Shown here: positions 1-7,760 of the stretch, one piece after another
Numbering within the stretch: position 1 is the first letter of the stretch
Layout: every line of letters begins with the position of its first letter
Made by a program: the position numbers and the translations under genes
NCBI GenBank assembly: GCA_963786495.1
Contig: CAWAZL010000005.1
Coordinates: 1-64,000, forward strand
Source: JALZKA01 sp963786495
GTDB taxonomy: Bacteria; Actinomycetota; Thermoleophilia; Solirubrobacterales; 70-9
Direction: 5' to 3'
Length of the DNA: 64,000 bases
Notes under the pieces: model-generated
What the model was told of the DNA's origin: nothing
What the model saw: the letters and a program-made list of their open reading frames with translations, nothing else
Database searches by the model: none

Positions 1-449
1 GGCCGGCGGTCAGCGTGATCGCGCCGTCCTTGTCGGACGCGCCGTGAAGGCCGTCGTGGTCGATCACGAGTTGGTTGTCGATGAACAGCTCGGAACCGTC
101 GTCGCTGCGGAGCCGGAACGTGTAGTCGCCGGCGACCGGAACGGTCAGGGTCGCGATCGCGTGGACGATGAAGTTCTGCGTCGGGCCCCCGAACGCCGCG
201 TCACCTTCCCAGTCGATGGTCGGCTTGAGCTCGTCGACATTCGTGTCTGGCCAGGCTTGATCACGCAGATCTCGCTCGGTGCACCACCCAACTGGAACAC
301 CCGCTGGGTGACACCCGGGTCCTGCGGCGGCGGATCCGCGCGCGGGCAAGCGGCGCCGCGGCACCAAGCAGCACGATCAGGCCGCACAGCAGCCCAATTC
401 CCCTGGTGGTCGTGCGGGTGCGGGTCTGACGGTTCCAAGCTGAAAGCAT
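1..449 (-). CDS. PA14-domain secreted protein, partial and frameshifted
   Basis: The N-terminal part of an exported protein whose 3' end lies outside the window. The ATG at 447-449 follows a purine-rich site (GGGAGGGAG). It opens a signal peptide with an Arg-rich n-region, a hydrophobic core GLLCGLIVLLG and a cleavage-like AAPLARA. The reading then has to change frame near 335-350 and again near 250 to give DPPPQDPGVTQRVF, APSEICVIKPGQT and PNVDELKPTIDWEG. It continues into a beta-rich PA14 segment, GDYTFRLRSDDGSELFIDN, ending in VIDHDGLHG. PA14 domains usually bind carbohydrate in secreted or wall proteins. With two shifts inside 100 bases, sequence error is more likely than decay. The C-terminal partner domain cannot be seen, so the enzymatic role is unknown. 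Confidence 0.6.
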
Positions 450-511
450 TGGAGCTCTCCCTCCCGAGAAGATTCGAAGGCGCAAGTCCGGATCGCAGCG
501 CGCCCAACGCA

Positions 512-540
512 ATAGTAATTGACTTTTCGCGACCTACCAA
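512..540 (-). promoter_or_regulatory. Candidate promoter for the PA14 gene
   Basis: On the minus strand, TTGGTA (535-540), a 17-base spacer and TACTAT (512-517) resemble a housekeeping promoter, with 4 of 6 matches in each hexamer. It lies about 60 bases upstream of the PA14 start. This is pattern only. Confidence 0.35.
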
Positions 541-627
541 CACCCTTTTGCAGGATCCGAGCAGAAAGCCGCCCAGTTGAATGCTTCAGACTGGGCCGAA
601 CACAGAGTGTCGAGGAGGGAGAGCGCG

Positions 628-955
628 ATGAAGCGACAACACCGAGACGGCCATCCTTGCGGGAGGCTGCTTCTGGGGCGTGCAGGATCTGCTGCGCAAG
701 CGCGAGGGAGTCATCGCCACCAGGGTCGGATACACAAATGGCGAGGGCCCGACCGCGACGCAGACTGCGCTCGCCGCCTGGACCGAGGGAGACATCGCTC
801 AGGCGCTGGAGCTGTTCCAGGACATCATCGCCTCGGAGCCCGATCCGGAGCGCCGCGACCTCGTGCGCCGGATCATGGTCGCCATCTTCACCGAGCTGGG
901 CGACGATCCGCTCGCGGCCGAGCATCGCCGCCGCTTGGCAGCGGCCCTCAACTAA
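628..955 (+). pseudogene. Chimeric remnant: MsrA N-terminus joined to a YbbN-type TPR tail
   Basis: An ATG at 628 follows a good ribosome site (GAGGAGGGA). After a one-base shift the frame reads the methionine sulfoxide reductase A active-site start, ILAGGCFWGVQDLLRKREG, then TRVGYTNGEGPTAT. The rest of MsrA, well over 100 residues, is missing. The frame continues directly into a C-terminal tetratricopeptide segment typical of YbbN-like thioredoxins: GDIAQALELFQDIIA, then RIMVAIFTELGDDP and AEHRRRLAAALN. The thioredoxin fold itself is absent. This looks like a deletion that joined the head of msrA to the tail of ybbN, or an assembly collapse. The next gene is a ccdA homologue only 6 bases away, which fits a lost thioredoxin neighbour. 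The product is unlikely to be an active reductase. Confidence 0.6.
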
Positions 956-961
956 GCCCCT

Positions 962-1693
962 ATGGGCGATCCCATCAACGGCGCCGACGTCCCCGTTGCG
1001 TTCATCGCGGGGCTGGTGTCGTTCCTGTCCCCGTGCGTCCTGCCGCTGGTGCCCGGCTACCTCTCGGTGATCACGGGCGTCAGCCCGAACGACCTTGAGA
1101 GCGCGGACTGGCGCCGCGTCGTCGTGCCGAGCCTCCTGTTCATCGCGTCGTTTTCGACCATCTTCATCCTGCTGGGCCTGGCGGCGACGCAGATCGGCAG
1201 CTCGCTTCGTGAGAACCAGGACACGCTGAGCAACATCGGCGCCGTGCTCCTGATCGTGATGGGAGTCCTCTTCATCGCAGCGATGTACGTGGACCGGCTC
1301 AACCGCGAATGGCGGGTGGACGCGCTGATGGAGCGCGCCGGCAAGGGCGGCCCGATCGTCGCGGGCGCGGCGTTCTCGATCGCTTGGACGCCGTGCGTCG
1401 GGCCGGCGTTGGGCGGCATCCTCACCCTGGCGGGCGTCAACGGTGAGCCAGCGCACGGCGCGTTTCTCCTGGCGGTGTACTCACTCGGCCTGGCGGTTCC
1501 GTTCCTCCTGACCGCGATCGCGTACTCGCGGGCGACGTCGGCGTTCGACATCGTCAAACGCCACTACCGCGCCATCACGGCAACGGGCGGGGCGATCCTG
1601 ATCGCGATGGGCGTTCTGATCCTCAGCGGCGGCTTTACCGAGATCAACAACTGGGCCCAGCGGCTGACCAACGAGCTGGGCCTGAACCTCTGA
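962..1693 (+). CDS. ccdA: CcdA/DsbD-type thiol-electron transmembrane transporter
   Basis: A 243-residue polytopic membrane protein of the CcdA family. These move reducing equivalents from cytoplasmic thioredoxin across the membrane to extracytoplasmic disulfides, for example in cytochrome c maturation. Six hydrophobic segments are visible. The two redox-active cysteines lie in the expected contexts: SFLSPCVLPLVPGY in helix 1 and AWTPCVGPALGG in helix 4. The length matches the short six-helix form. It starts 6 bases after the msrA/ybbN remnant and was probably co-transcribed with an intact thioredoxin gene before that deletion. The next gene is convergent, 3 bases away. CcdA-family membership is secure; the exact client is not. 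Confidence 0.88.
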   Translation: MGDPINGADVPVAFIAGLVSFLSPCVLPLVPGYLSVITGVSPNDLESADWRRVVVPSLLFIASFSTIFILLGLAATQIGSSLRENQDTLSNIGAVLLIVMGVLFIAAMYVDRLNREWRVDALMERAGKGGPIVAGAAFSIAWTPCVGPALGGILTLAGVNGEPAHGAFLLAVYSLGLAVPFLLTAIAYSRATSAFDIVKRHYRAITATGGAILIAMGVLILSGGFTEINNWAQRLTNELGLNL

Positions 1694-1696
1694 CCC

Positions 1697-2269
1697 TCAG
1701 TCCTGGCCGAAGGCGCTGAAGGCGAACAGGTCGCGCTCGTGGCGCTCGGCCTCGATGGCGGCGTCCTTCAGCTCTTTCACTCCGGGGGCGTCCGGAAGCC
1801 GATGCCCAAGCTCGAGCTCGTTGCGAGCCAGCCAGCCGAAGTTGGGCTCTCCCTCCACCTCTGGGCCCGCGACCCCGGGAGTGAGACCCGCCACCTCGCG
1901 GCTCGTCAAGCGCTCCCATAGCCCGGCGTCTTTCAAGGCCGTCGTCAGATGGAGGTCGGACTCATCGCCGAACTCGTAGTGGCGGCAATCGGGATCCCCG
2001 TCCAGTCGGGCGCCGTGGCAGAAGACGAGGCTCAGGAGGTAGAGACTCTCGGGTCCCTCCAGTGGGCGTGGCGCGCGGACGAGCTCCGGCCAGCTGGCCT
2101 GGAGCCGTCTCAGTGTCTGCACGCCGTCGTCTGAATCCAGAGCATCGGCGTCGTCGATGTAGTCGAACCAGAACATCTCGAGCTGGTCCTCGGGCGGCTC
2201 CCAATCTCCGCGCAGGTCTTTCTCAAAAGCCTTGACGTCGAGGAGGTAGAACTCCCACTCGCGGTACAT
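1697..2269 (-). CDS. Hypothetical acidic protein
   Basis: A 190-residue soluble protein of unknown function with no signal peptide or membrane segment. It is acidic and rich in aromatic residues, starting MYREWEFYLLDVKAFEKD, with the segments LEMFWFDYIDDADALDSDD and LYLLSLVFCHGARLDGD further on. The compositional pattern suggests a folded single-domain protein, but I recognise no family. It ends 3 bases from the convergent ccdA stop and lies 18 bases downstream of another hypothetical gene on the same strand, so the two may be co-transcribed. The start at 2269 is an ATG. Codon use matches the surroundings, so it is likely a real native gene. Confidence 0.65.
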   Translation of the reverse strand: MYREWEFYLLDVKAFEKDLRGDWEPPEDQLEMFWFDYIDDADALDSDDGVQTLRRLQASWPELVRAPRPLEGPESLYLLSLVFCHGARLDGDPDCRHYEFGDESDLHLTTALKDAGLWERLTSREVAGLTPGVAGPEVEGEPNFGWLARNELELGHRLPDAPGVKELKDAAIEAERHERDLFAFSAFGQD

Positions 2270-2287
2270 CGCTCCCCCGCCCCGCGC

Positions 2288-2590
2288 TTAGACGGGGAAC
2301 TCGGGCCGTTCGATCGGCGCATTCGGAGCGCCTACGTGCACCGGCTGCCCGATCGCCTCGACCTCTTCGAGCTCCTCATCGCCCTCGCCCTCTCCTGAGC
2401 AGACGATGTTGAACCGCCCCGTGGCGACAGCGGGATCGCCGACAACCGGCAGCCCCCTGATGGTGTCCCACCCGAGCCGCTCGAGCTCGAACGGATTCAT
2501 TCGCACCTCGGACGCCGGGTAGGGGCAGTTCGAGTTGTGCTGATCGATGGCCTTGGAAATGGCCTCGAGATTCTTAGCCTCGGAGCTCAC
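2288..2590 (-). CDS. Hypothetical protein, 100 aa
   Basis: A small soluble protein starting with GTG (MSSEAKNLEAISKAI). The central part contains FELERLGWDTIRGLPVVG and the C-terminal half is acidic (GEGEGDEELEEVEAIG). I recognise no family. It lies upstream of the 190-residue hypothetical gene on the same strand with an 18-base gap, and 38 bases downstream of the RlpA-like gene, so all three could be one transcript. It is supported as coding mainly by its fit in a dense same-strand run and by high GC at third codon positions. Confidence 0.5.
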   Translation of the reverse strand: MSSEAKNLEAISKAIDQHNSNCPYPASEVRMNPFELERLGWDTIRGLPVVGDPAVATGRFNIVCSGEGEGDEELEEVEAIGQPVHVGAPNAPIERPEFPV

Positions 2591-2628
2591 GCGACGAATT
2601 CTACGCCGCGTGAGCCCCGGGCCAGTAC

Positions 2629-3567
2629 TTACTTCGAGACCAGGATCGACCCGGTCGAGCCGAAGCCCAGGTCGTTCCGAGTCGCCTCGGTCAGGTCGAA
2701 CTCACGGTTGCCGACGTACGGCCCGCGGTCGATGACCCTCACGTGGACCTCCCGCGACCCGTGGCGGATCGAGAGCTTGGTCCCGCAGGGAAGCGACTTG
2801 TGCGCAACCCCGCGCGTCGAAGGCGTGAGCGTCTGGCCGCACGCGGTGCGGTTGCCGTAGAGGCCAGGGCCGTACCAGGACGCCTGCGCATAGCGATACG
2901 CGGTGACGTGGCCGCCCGAGTCCTTCGAGCCGCTCGCGTACTTGTTCCGCTTCGCCGTTGCGCGGACGTTGTAGTTGCCGGTGCCGGGCGCCTTCCAGTC
3001 GATCTGAAAGCGGCCCTTCTTGTCGGCGTGGGCGCGCTTCGTCTGACCGCCGACCTGGACGATTACGTCACGCTGGCCAGCCGGGGCAACGCGGCCACGG
3101 ATCTCAACATTGGTCCCTGCAACGACGTCGCGCTTCGACGGCACAACCTTCGTCACGGAGCGGACGCGGATCAGCTCGGTATCCGACTCGGAGTCAGGCG
3201 CGGGCGCTCCTGTGAGCGCATCCGCTGGTGCCGGTGAGACGAGCCTGGCTCGCCAGTCGCCGGTGCGGCGCGGCTTCACGCGGGCCGACCAGCTGCCGCC
3301 GGCGCCCGTCTTGGCGCTCCCGACGCGCTTGTAGCCGTTATCGCCGGCCGCTCGGTGGAGAATCGCCACCTCGGCGTGCCGCGCATCCGGAAACTCGCCC
3401 TTGAGCGTCGTTGCGTTGCCGATCCGAACGGAAGCCGGCGCGTTTACGGTCGCCTTCTTCGGCTCAGCCGCGGATGAGGCCTGGCCCCACCCCATTGGAA
3501 TCATCATTGCCGGCAGGAGTGCAAGCGCATATGCGCGCCTGCGCCGGTTCAGTCGTCTTTTTCTCAT
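2629..3567 (-). CDS. RlpA-like secreted protein with double-psi beta-barrel
   Basis: An exported 312-residue protein. The N-terminus is strongly basic (MRKRRLNRRRRAYALALL), followed by a hydrophobic stretch and a processing-like QASSAAEP. Two immunoglobulin-like or Big-type beta segments follow, with PASVRIGNATTLKGEF and SKRDVVAGTNVEIRGRV marking their starts. The C-terminal 95 residues are an RlpA-type double-psi barrel: AQASWYGPGLYGNRTACGQ, then VAHKSLPCGTKL, VRVIDRGPYV and EFDLTEA. RlpA-family domains act on, or bind, peptidoglycan. An in-frame ATG at 3591 is also possible but would overlap the LexA-like box. I prefer 3567, although neither has a clear ribosome site, so a leaderless message is possible. 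The box just upstream suggests damage-inducible expression. Confidence 0.78.
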   Translation of the reverse strand: MRKRRLNRRRRAYALALLPAMMIPMGWGQASSAAEPKKATVNAPASVRIGNATTLKGEFPDARHAEVAILHRAAGDNGYKRVGSAKTGAGGSWSARVKPRRTGDWRARLVSPAPADALTGAPAPDSESDTELIRVRSVTKVVPSKRDVVAGTNVEIRGRVAPAGQRDVIVQVGGQTKRAHADKKGRFQIDWKAPGTGNYNVRATAKRNKYASGSKDSGGHVTAYRYAQASWYGPGLYGNRTACGQTLTPSTRGVAHKSLPCGTKLSIRHGSREVHVRVIDRGPYVGNREFDLTEATRNDLGFGSTGSILVSK

Positions 3568-3584
3568 AGCGGACGACCGTAGGG

Positions 3585-3599
3585 CGAACATATGTTCTG
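3585..3599. promoter_or_regulatory. LexA (SOS) box
   Basis: CGAACATATGTTCTG contains a perfect dyad GAAC-ATAT-GTTC, matching the LexA box of actinobacteria and Bacillus. It lies 18 bases before the chosen start of the rlpA-like gene and 72 bases before the divergent acyltransferase start, so it could control either. A second box of the same type is at 61401 before imuB. Confidence 0.65.
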
Positions 3600-3602
3600 T
3601 GA

Positions 3603-3616
3603 GTGACAGCGGTCAC
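3603..3616. promoter_or_regulatory. Inverted repeat GTGAC-N4-GTCAC
   Basis: A perfect 5-base dyad with a 4-base centre (AGCG) lies immediately beside the LexA-like box in the divergent intergenic region. It may be an operator for a second regulator. The protein that would bind it cannot be told from this window. Confidence 0.35.
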
Positions 3617-3671
3617 ACTGCTAACACTTTCGCAACATTCCGCTCAACCCCATGTGTGGCAGGATGAGGAC

Positions 3672-5111
3672 ATGGCTTCCGGCGATCGCCTCACGGGCCT
3701 CGACTCCTCGTTTCTTCACCTCGAGGACGGCCCCGCCCACATGCACGTCGCCTCGACGACCGTCTTCGACGGACCGGCGCCCGAGATCGAGGAGCTCCGC
3801 GAGCACATCCTCGGGAGGCTCCATCTGGTCCCCCGCTTTCGCCAGAAGCTGAAGTTCGTCCCCTACGGCCAAGGCCGGCCCATCTGGATCGACGACCCGC
3901 AGTTCAACATGGACTACCACGTGCGCCACACAGCGCTGCCCGAGCCTGGCTCCGAGCAGCAGCTCCGCACGCTGGCGGCACGCATCTTCAGCCAGCGCCT
4001 GGACCGCTCGAAGCCGATGTGGGAGATGTGGCTGGTCGACGGCCTCGAAGGCGGACGCTTCGGGATCGTCACCAAGAGCCACCACTGCCTGATCGACGGC
4101 GTCTCCGGGGTTGACATAACGACAGTCCTCTTCGATACGAAGCCAGACGCCCCCTCCCCTACCCCGGAGGACTGGGTTCCCGGGCCGGAGCCGACGGACG
4201 CCGAGGTCCTCGGTCGCGCCCTCGCTGAGCGCGCGACGATGCCCGCCGAGGTCATGCGCGGGGTTCGCGCCGTCTTTCGCCAGCCGCGCCGTGTTGCCGG
4301 CGCGTTGGTCAGCAGCCTGGAATCGGTTGGCGCGCTCGCTCGTGCAGGGGTGGCCGCGCCCGACTCTCCATTCAACGTGGGAATCAGCCCCTATCGCCGC
4401 TTCGCCTGGGTCCGCGGCGACCTCGACGACTACAAGGCGATCAAGAACACCGTGGGCGGCACCGTGAACGACGTCGTCCTCGCGGCCGTCGCCGGCGCGC
4501 TTGGACGGTTCCTCCGGGCGCGCGGCCATGCCACTACGGGCCTGGAGCTCAAGGCGATGATCCCGATCAGCGTGCGCGCGGAAGAGGAACACGGCAACCT
4601 CGGCAACAAGGTGAGCGCGATGTCCGCGACTCTCCCGGTGGGCATCGAGGACCCGGCCGAGCGCTTGAAGGAGATCTCGGCTTCGATGGGCGACTTGAAA
4701 GAGTCAAAGCAGGCCGTCGGCGCGACGATCTTGACCGATCTCGCCGATTTCGCACCCCCAACGATTCTCAGTCAGGCCGGCCGAATGCAGTCGCGCCAGC
4801 GCTTCTTCAACATGGTTGTCACGAACGTCCCAGGCCCGCAGTTCCCGCTCTACCTCATGGGTCGAGAGCTCGAAGCGCTCTATCCCATGGTGCCGCTCGC
4901 CAAGCGCCAAGCGGTGTGCTTCGGAATTATGAGCTACAACGGCCAGGTCAATTTCGGCCTGATCGGCGACTACGAGGCGATGCCCGACCTCGATTCGCTC
5001 GCGCACGACCTCACCGAATCGCTCGCCGAGCTGAAGGCCCTGGCGCCCGCGAAGGGCAAGGCGAAGAGCAAGCAGAAAAAGCCCGCCGGCCAGGTCTCAA
5101 AGCCCGGGTGA
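3672..5111 (+). CDS. Wax ester synthase/diacylglycerol acyltransferase (WS/DGAT)
   Basis: A 479-residue member of the bifunctional WS/DGAT family, which transfers fatty acyl groups from acyl-CoA to alcohols or diacylglycerol to make storage lipids. The catalytic HHxxxDG motif is seen as SHHCLIDGVSG near residue 140. The conserved start RLTGLDSSFLHLEDGPAHMH and a C-terminal VTNVPGPQFPLYLMGREL block are also present. The ATG at 3672 follows AGGATGAGGA. A basic Lys-rich tail (KGKAKSKQKK) ends the protein. It overlaps the next gene by four bases (GTGA), so translation is probably coupled. Length and motifs are normal for actinobacterial paralogues. Which product (wax ester or triacylglycerol) predominates cannot be deduced. 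Confidence 0.9.
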   Translation: MASGDRLTGLDSSFLHLEDGPAHMHVASTTVFDGPAPEIEELREHILGRLHLVPRFRQKLKFVPYGQGRPIWIDDPQFNMDYHVRHTALPEPGSEQQLRTLAARIFSQRLDRSKPMWEMWLVDGLEGGRFGIVTKSHHCLIDGVSGVDITTVLFDTKPDAPSPTPEDWVPGPEPTDAEVLGRALAERATMPAEVMRGVRAVFRQPRRVAGALVSSLESVGALARAGVAAPDSPFNVGISPYRRFAWVRGDLDDYKAIKNTVGGTVNDVVLAAVAGALGRFLRARGHATTGLELKAMIPISVRAEEEHGNLGNKVSAMSATLPVGIEDPAERLKEISASMGDLKESKQAVGATILTDLADFAPPTILSQAGRMQSRQRFFNMVVTNVPGPQFPLYLMGRELEALYPMVPLAKRQAVCFGIMSYNGQVNFGLIGDYEAMPDLDSLAHDLTESLAELKALAPAKGKAKSKQKKPAGQVSKPG

Positions 5112-5611
5112 GTCTCACGATCCGAGAGGCCGCGCCCGGCGACGCCGAGGCGATCGCGGCCATCCACGACGAGGCCGTCCTGGCGGGTAACGCCACGCTG
5201 CGCTCCGAGCCGAGACCGCTAGAAGAGGTCCGGGCCGCGCTGGGCCAGGGGCATCCGTTCCTGGTCGCGGAGGACGGCGGCGAGGTCGTGGGCTGGGCGG
5301 CGGCTGGGCCGTACGAGGAATCGAACCCCTATTACGCGAACGTGCGGGAGGCTGCCGTTTATGTCTCGGGCACCGCGCGAGGCCGCGGCGTGGGTCGATC
5401 GCTGTTGGACGGCCTCGCCGAGCGAGCGCTCCAAGCCGGCGCCTTCAAGCTCGTCGCGAAGGTCTTCACGACCAACGAGCCAAGCTTGCGGCTATTCGAG
5501 CGCGCGGGCTATTCAGAGGTCGGCACGCATACTCGCCACGGTCGCCTGAGAGGCGAATGGAAAGACGTCGTCGTCCTCGAGCAGCTAATTGGACCGGGGT
5601 CTGACCCCTAA
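5108..5611 (+). CDS. GNAT acetyltransferase, phosphinothricin-acetyltransferase type
   Basis: A 167-residue GNAT enzyme that moves an acetyl group from acetyl-CoA to an amine. It starts at a GTG that overlaps the WS/DGAT stop codon. The visible order is IREAAPGDAEAIAAIHDEAV, NVREAAVYVSGTARGRGVGR (the acetyl-CoA pyrophosphate loop) and LRLFERAGYSEVGTHTRHG. This is the arrangement of the Pat/Bar-like subfamily, whose substrates include phosphinothricin, methionine sulfoximine and other amino-acid analogues. The true substrate here is unknown. The last residues (GPGSDP and stop) are encoded by a GGGGTCTGACCCC repeat, so the original stop was probably altered by repeat insertion. Confidence 0.85.
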   Translation: MSLTIREAAPGDAEAIAAIHDEAVLAGNATLRSEPRPLEEVRAALGQGHPFLVAEDGGEVVGWAAAGPYEESNPYYANVREAAVYVSGTARGRGVGRSLLDGLAERALQAGAFKLVAKVFTTNEPSLRLFERAGYSEVGTHTRHGRLRGEWKDVVVLEQLIGPGSDP

Positions 5612-5658
5612 ACCTCAGGAATCCGAATCGTCGCTTCGGCGAACGGGGGTCTGACCCC
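5596..5658. repeat. Paired family A dyads (GGGGTCTGACCCC)
   Basis: Two exact 13-base dyads at 5596-5608 and 5646-5658, with starts 50 bases apart, lie between the convergent GNAT and hypothetical genes. The first supplies the GNAT stop codon. Each copy has 6-base arms around a central T, so two copies can pair with each other over 13 positions. Confidence 0.9.
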
Positions 5659-5666
5659 TCAGTCGC

Positions 5667-6122
5667 CTACAGCCCGAGGTCGCGCAGGAACTGCGGCTTG
5701 TACGAGCCGAGCATCACGAAGCTTGGCTTTTTGATGCCGGGGTCCTCCGTTGCCTCGCGCTCCTCGCGCGCGTGCTCCTCAGCCTCGAGCTCGTCGGGAG
5801 TCTGGGGCAGCGGATCGGTGATGTCCTTCCAGTCCTGCTCCACCGGGTGCCAGCGCGTTGAGCGCACCGAACCAGAGAGTTCCTCTTCTGCGATCAGCTC
5901 GCGGACGACTCGCTCGGCCTCCTCGCAGCTCTTCTGCGTTGCCGCATAGAGAAAGAGGTGCGGGCCGTCACGGGTCACGATGACCTGCGAGCCGAGTCGC
6001 GCGCGCGCCTCGTCGTCCAGGTCGGCGGAGCGCAGGCGGTCCGCCAGGCTCAGGTGATGATCGTCGTCGTCGAGCCCTACCTCGACGCGAAATTCTTCCT
6101 CTTGTCCTTCGGCTTCACTCAT
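5667..6122 (-). CDS. Hypothetical acidic protein, 151 aa
   Basis: A highly charged soluble protein. The N-terminal part is acidic (SEAEGQEEEFRVEVGLDDDD) and the centre looks like a small alpha/beta domain, with GSQVIVTRDGPHLFLYAATQ followed by the helix KSCEEAERVVRELIAEEEL. It ends with VMLGSYKPQFLRDLGL. I do not recognise the family. It starts one base inside the stop of the upstream metalloprotease gene (TGATG overlap), so the two are probably translated together. The overlap and the clear helix-strand pattern argue that it is real. Confidence 0.65.
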   Translation of the reverse strand: MSEAEGQEEEFRVEVGLDDDDHHLSLADRLRSADLDDEARARLGSQVIVTRDGPHLFLYAATQKSCEEAERVVRELIAEEELSGSVRSTRWHPVEQDWKDITDPLPQTPDELEAEEHAREEREATEDPGIKKPSFVMLGSYKPQFLRDLGL

Positions 6123-7708
6123 CAGCGGACCTTGAGCTTAAAGTCCTCGCCGTTGCGCGTGTAGTTGAACTGGCCATTGGCGGGCTTGGAGCCCGTGACG
6201 TGGCCATCAGCGTTAGCGACAACAGCGGTGATTCGGTCGTAGGACTGAGCGTTAGGCAAGGTGACCGTGGACCTTTCATCACCCTCGGCGTAAGACACGA
6301 GGCGCTCGACATCGCCTGCGATAGCCGGCCCGTCACGCGCGACCAAAGCGATGCTCCACTGAAGGCCGCCGTCGTTCGAGCGGCCTTTGAGAGTGATGTC
6401 GTCCGCGTTCTTCGGATTCACCTGGAGCAGGGCAAAGCTCGTGTTGTCGAGGATCTGCTTCACCGACTTGTCGCCGAACTTCAGCTTGCCTTGGCGCTTG
6501 ACATCGGGCAGCTCCGAGGCGTCGGGGATGTTGCCGTCACCCGTCCTCCACTCGGCGGTCGCCGCGGTAAACGCGGCCCACTCCTGCGGGAAGCCGGCGC
6601 CGCCCTCGTCCTTGATCGCGTCGTCGTAGGCACCGACCGCGTAGTCCTTGGGCGTCACGTCGCGCGACGACTCCCAGGCGTTCAGGACCACGTCGGGGCC
6701 GTAATTGCCGTCGCCATGCTCGAGCCAGTGGTTCCAGACGGCCGAGCCGTAGATGTGGAACTGCGGCGTCGTCAGCGAGACGAGTGACTCCTTGGTCCAG
6801 CTGTCCATGTAGGTGCGGACCCAGTCATCGTCGGCGGGGAAGACCTGCTCCTCCGACCAGGTCGCCGTCGACTCGAACATCCAGGTGTCCTGGTTCGCGT
6901 CGAGGTTGAACTGGAGGACGTGGTTGTACTCATGGGCGGTGGTGACGCGCAGGCCGAGCTCGCCGCCCGAGTCGCCGAACTCGTCGTAGTCGTTGTCGAC
7001 CACGAGGTGGGCGCTGCATTTGAACGGTGCGGAGTTGCAGTTGGCGGAATTGTCGTCCGGCTGGGCGAAGCCGAAGACGCAGGGGTTGAAGTCGCTTTCA
7101 TCGCAGAGGTCGGAGATGTAGACGTCGAAGCGATCGTCCTCGCCGCTGCCGTTGGGCTCGCCGTCGTCCCCGTCCCCCTTGGGAAGTGGCCAGCCAAGCT
7201 CGCCGTTCTCTACCGCGATCGACTCGTCAACGGCGTCGACGGTCGCGTCCACGTAATCGGGGATGTCGTTCATGTCGTCGTCATCGCTCAAGTCCGGCTC
7301 GTCGCAGTTGCCGTCCGGATTCGGTGGCTCGGCGTTGCAGCCGGGAACTTCGGGGTAATGGACGACGAACGCCGGGGTCTCGACCGTCTGCTCGACCGCG
7401 TTGTTGGGCCAGGCGCCGCCGTAAGGCGAGTTGCCCTCGGGCGGGCGCGAAAGGATCGAGCGAGCCTGGCGCTTGGCGGCGCCGTCGAGGGCGGGCACGG
7501 CAAGCGCGAGGTCGCGAAGCGCGATGGTCGGGTCGGTCCGGCTGATGCCGGCTTCGACGCGCTCGACGTCACGAAGCTGCTGCTTGGCTTGCGCCTCCGT
7601 GAACGGCGAGGTCGCCGCCGAGGCCGTTCCCGCGATCGCGCTCAGGCAAAGGGCTACCGCCAGTCCAGCACCAGTCAGCCACCTACTCATTGCGCTCCTC
7701 TTCTTCAA
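6122..7708 (-). CDS. Secreted zinc metalloprotease-like protein (MXAN_6640 type)
   Basis: A 528-residue exported protein. Residues 7-31 form a signal peptide (RWLTGAGLAVALCLSAIAG, then TASA). A pre-region leads to a catalytic-like domain with HEYNH at residues 259-263 and a downstream Glu in WMFESTATWSEE. This is the HExxH...E zinc arrangement of gluzincins and matches the MXAN_6640 family of putative peptidases. Acidic loops (SDDDDMNDIPDYVD, KGDGDDGEPNGSGEDD) look like calcium-binding stretches. The C-terminal 110 residues are beta-rich and may be a pre-peptidase or binding domain. Proteolytic activity is inferred from the motif only. The downstream hypothetical gene overlaps its stop. Confidence 0.75.
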   Translation of the reverse strand: MKKRSAMSRWLTGAGLAVALCLSAIAGTASAATSPFTEAQAKQQLRDVERVEAGISRTDPTIALRDLALAVPALDGAAKRQARSILSRPPEGNSPYGGAWPNNAVEQTVETPAFVVHYPEVPGCNAEPPNPDGNCDEPDLSDDDDMNDIPDYVDATVDAVDESIAVENGELGWPLPKGDGDDGEPNGSGEDDRFDVYISDLCDESDFNPCVFGFAQPDDNSANCNSAPFKCSAHLVVDNDYDEFGDSGGELGLRVTTAHEYNHVLQFNLDANQDTWMFESTATWSEEQVFPADDDWVRTYMDSWTKESLVSLTTPQFHIYGSAVWNHWLEHGDGNYGPDVVLNAWESSRDVTPKDYAVGAYDDAIKDEGGAGFPQEWAAFTAATAEWRTGDGNIPDASELPDVKRQGKLKFGDKSVKQILDNTSFALLQVNPKNADDITLKGRSNDGGLQWSIALVARDGPAIAGDVERLVSYAEGDERSTVTLPNAQSYDRITAVVANADGHVTGSKPANGQFNYTRNGEDFKLKVR

Positions 7709-7760
7709 GATGTCGACCCCTGCGATGTGCTTCGCGAATGACGATACATACTCTCCTTCC

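Noticed and set aside
42..580. Plus-strand open frame opposite the PA14 gene
   Set aside because: It covers a clear signal peptide and PA14 segments on the minus strand and has no recognisable features of its own.
377..1456. Long minus-strand open frame opposite msrA/ccdA
   Set aside because: It is a GC-rich antisense shadow with an Arg/Asp-rich composition and no recognisable domain; ccdA on the plus strand is clearly real.
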